32,391 bases of DNA from Anabaena sp. CRKS33. Lineage in GTDB: Bacteria > Cyanobacteriota > Cyanobacteriia > Cyanobacteriales > Nostocaceae. This document shows, in pieces, positions 30,853 to 32,391 of the stretch (positions within the stretch are counted from its first letter, which is position 1; every line of letters starts with the position of its first letter). The notes under the pieces were generated by a model. That model saw only the letters and a list, made by a program, of their open reading frames with translations. It had not been told where the DNA came from and did not search any database. The translations under genes were made by a program, and so were the position numbers. The DNA lies in NCBI GenBank assembly GCA_001672075.1, contig LJOT01000015.1, positions 1 through 32,391 of the forward strand, in the 5' to 3' direction.

Positions 30853-32391
30853 CTAAATAGTGCGTTTGCTGCTGAGTAATTTAGATTTGCCATTCAGGCA
30901 TTTTCCGGTATTTAAATCAAACTCGTAGTGATGACCTAGACAGCGCAGAATCCCTCCGGGTAAAACCTCTCCTACTTCCTGTAAGTCAAAACCTGCATGG
31001 GGACAATGGCGCTGTACCAAGTAATTACTTCCGTCGCAATGGATTGTAATTTGCTCTTGAAAATCCACTGAGTTTTCATAATCTTCTACAGCTTGTAAAG
31101 ACCTAGAACAAGCAAATTTCAAGAGTCCTAAAAGATGGTCATTGTAGATATCTGGATTTCGCCATACCTGAAATCGCAAGGACAAAAAGAAGTCTTCCCA
31201 AGACAAGGAAGCATCTAACAAAGAAGGAAGCCATCTTGAGGCAAAACGGTATCCATAACTACATTCACCTATCTCTTCATATACCCCTTCTAAACCGGGT
31301 CGAAAATCAACCGCCCATTTTCCCCCACCAGGTCCTGTGATATCAAAGCCAACTCGCATCTTGATTTTGCTGTTGAAGTAAGGACTCATTGCTAAAAGAC
31401 GCTGGAAATAGTCGCAAAATGGTGAGTAAAGAGATGCGGTAGGTTGAGGGTAACGAGCCTTTAAAGCCAGAAGATTACCAGTTCTCGATTCAGCATAGTC
31501 TTGCACATAGAAGGAGCGATTGCTAAAGCGAAAGTCATCCCAGATAGGATCGGCTGTTTTTTGATTTGTAGTCACATCAAAAGCATCACCTGGGAGCAAA
31601 ATCATAGTATTTTTAATTCCCTCCTGCCCTAGCCAGTCTACTACCTGCTGTTGATCTGGGAAAATTCCGGCTTCGATCTGGGCATTTGCCCAAGTCAGTT
31701 CTGAATCAAGGAAACAGGGAGGACCAGCACAGGGGATAACTGTTACTGGTTCAACAATAGTAATCGCCCGTTCCATGTACTTAAATTTAGCTAGGCGCTT
31801 ATTCTGGGAAAGTTCTCTTTTACGCTCTTCGGGGTACTCGTAACAGATGGGATACCAAGAAGCTCCTGCTCCTTGCAGTGCTAACACATCAATTACTCCC
31901 CCCACTTTGTTACGGATGCTGCTAAGTTGAGATCCTGACAAGCGAGCATCATTGAGATTAAGTAGAGTCTGCCCGTCAGCAACAATAACCACCGCCGAAT
32001 CATGGTTCATTGGTGACTGTTCTGATACAAAGAAAATACTAATGCTTTCAGCTATTTCTATTGGTTGCCACTGAGGTAATTCTATAATTTCCTTTAAACC
32101 AGCAGCAGCAATTTTTCTCTTTAAGACTGGTGAGGGATAGTCAGGAATAATAATAGGTGTATTTGCTGGTATTTGGGACAAAAACCAAGGGTCAAGGTGA
32201 TCTAAATGCTCATGAGAAATAGCGATGGCCGTTGGTTGCAGCAGTGCGGGGGTGATCAAATGTTGGTTAGCTGGGTACTGAAACCATGAACCCAGGAACG
32301 CCCCTTCTGGTGAAAACCAAGGATCAATCAGCACTTTAGCATTTCGAGTTTCTACTTGGAGGCCTGCATGACCGAGAGAAATAATTTTCAT
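30853..32391 (-). CDS. metallo-beta-lactamase fold hydrolase with C-terminal Rieske [2Fe-2S] domain
   Basis: 512-residue cytoplasmic protein. The N-terminal half is an UlaG-type MBL fold with the metal motif HEHLDH (His60, His62, Asp64, His65) after LIDPWFSPEG. The C-terminus is a Rieske domain with Cys463-x-His465 (CPHAGFDL) and Cys484-xx-His487 (CLGHHYEFDL), the four ligands of a [2Fe-2S] cluster. The same pair of domains, with Rieske first, occurs in CMP-N-acetylneuraminate hydroxylase, so an oxidative sugar modification is an attractive guess. The ATG sits on the last three bases of the window (MKIISLGHAG), a natural start for the fold, but an upstream extension cannot be excluded. The gene is followed after six bases by the sugar aminotransferase gene. 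Confidence 0.85.
   Translation of the reverse strand: MKIISLGHAGLQVETRNAKVLIDPWFSPEGAFLGSWFQYPANQHLITPALLQPTAIAISHEHLDHLDPWFLSQIPANTPIIIPDYPSPVLKRKIAAAGLKEIIELPQWQPIEIAESISIFFVSEQSPMNHDSAVVIVADGQTLLNLNDARLSGSQLSSIRNKVGGVIDVLALQGAGASWYPICYEYPEERKRELSQNKRLAKFKYMERAITIVEPVTVIPCAGPPCFLDSELTWANAQIEAGIFPDQQQVVDWLGQEGIKNTMILLPGDAFDVTTNQKTADPIWDDFRFSNRSFYVQDYAESRTGNLLALKARYPQPTASLYSPFCDYFQRLLAMSPYFNSKIKMRVGFDITGPGGGKWAVDFRPGLEGVYEEIGECSYGYRFASRWLPSLLDASLSWEDFFLSLRFQVWRNPDIYNDHLLGLLKFACSRSLQAVEDYENSVDFQEQITIHCDGSNYLVQRHCPHAGFDLQEVGEVLPGGILRCLGHHYEFDLNTGKCLNGKSKLLSSKRTI

Overview
The window looks like chromosomal DNA from a filamentous, phycobilisome-containing cyanobacterium, most likely Nostocales (Anabaena/Dolichospermum/Nostoc type). 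The evidence is a complete allophycocyanin cluster (apcE, apcA, apcB, apcC), an ApcE with four linker repeats as in Anabaena, nine copies of the HIP1 octamer GCGATCGC, 7-base tandem repeats of the kind known from heterocyst-forming cyanobacteria, and AT-rich coding DNA. The genus is an inference; no 16S gene is present.

Layout. (1) 1-2805: uvrA, missing its first residues at the window edge. (2) 2910-5170: a two-gene cassette with overlapping ends, an AlbA_2/Schlafen-type ATP-binding protein followed by a ParA-like ATPase with no ParB partner. (3) 5368-6992: a small exported protein converging on a lipoprotein of the ABC solute-binding class. (4) 7150-9826, minus strand: rpmG-rpsR-RNB exoribonuclease, ending in a clear terminator. 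(5) 9954-10046: a small element with inverted ends and flanking direct repeats (MITE-like). (6) 10158-13673: a nucleoside phosphorylase-like gene diverging from an RND efflux pump. (7) 13899-15809: dnaG. (8) 15.8-21.2 kb: an accessory stretch with a one-protein restriction-modification enzyme, a histidine kinase remnant fused head to head with a CpxP/Spy-like gene that has lost its start codon, and a DUF433/DUF5615 toxin-antitoxin pair whose toxin gene carries an internal stop. (9) 21410-26706, minus strand: apcE-apcA-apcB-apcC. (10) 27505-32391, minus strand: surface polysaccharide genes, namely a metallo-beta-lactamase/Rieske protein, a DegT-type sugar aminotransferase and a Wzc-like tyrosine autokinase.

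How the parts work together. The four apc genes build the phycobilisome core: ApcA/ApcB form the cylinders, ApcC caps them, and ApcE scaffolds the core, anchors it to the membrane and acts as terminal emitter. rpmG, rpsR and the RNB nuclease join ribosome supply to RNA turnover. The last three genes probably belong to a larger polysaccharide locus continuing past the right edge. uvrA and dnaG are housekeeping.

The parts most worth a second look are the double-truncation scar at 19884-19890, the nonsense-broken toxin at 20464-20829, the two adjoining 7-base repeat arrays between apcE and apcA, a long inverted repeat between apcB and apcC that could set apcC dosage, the AlbA_2-ParA cassette, and the MBL-then-Rieske domain order at the right end. 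No tRNA, rRNA, CRISPR array or intact transposase was recognised.
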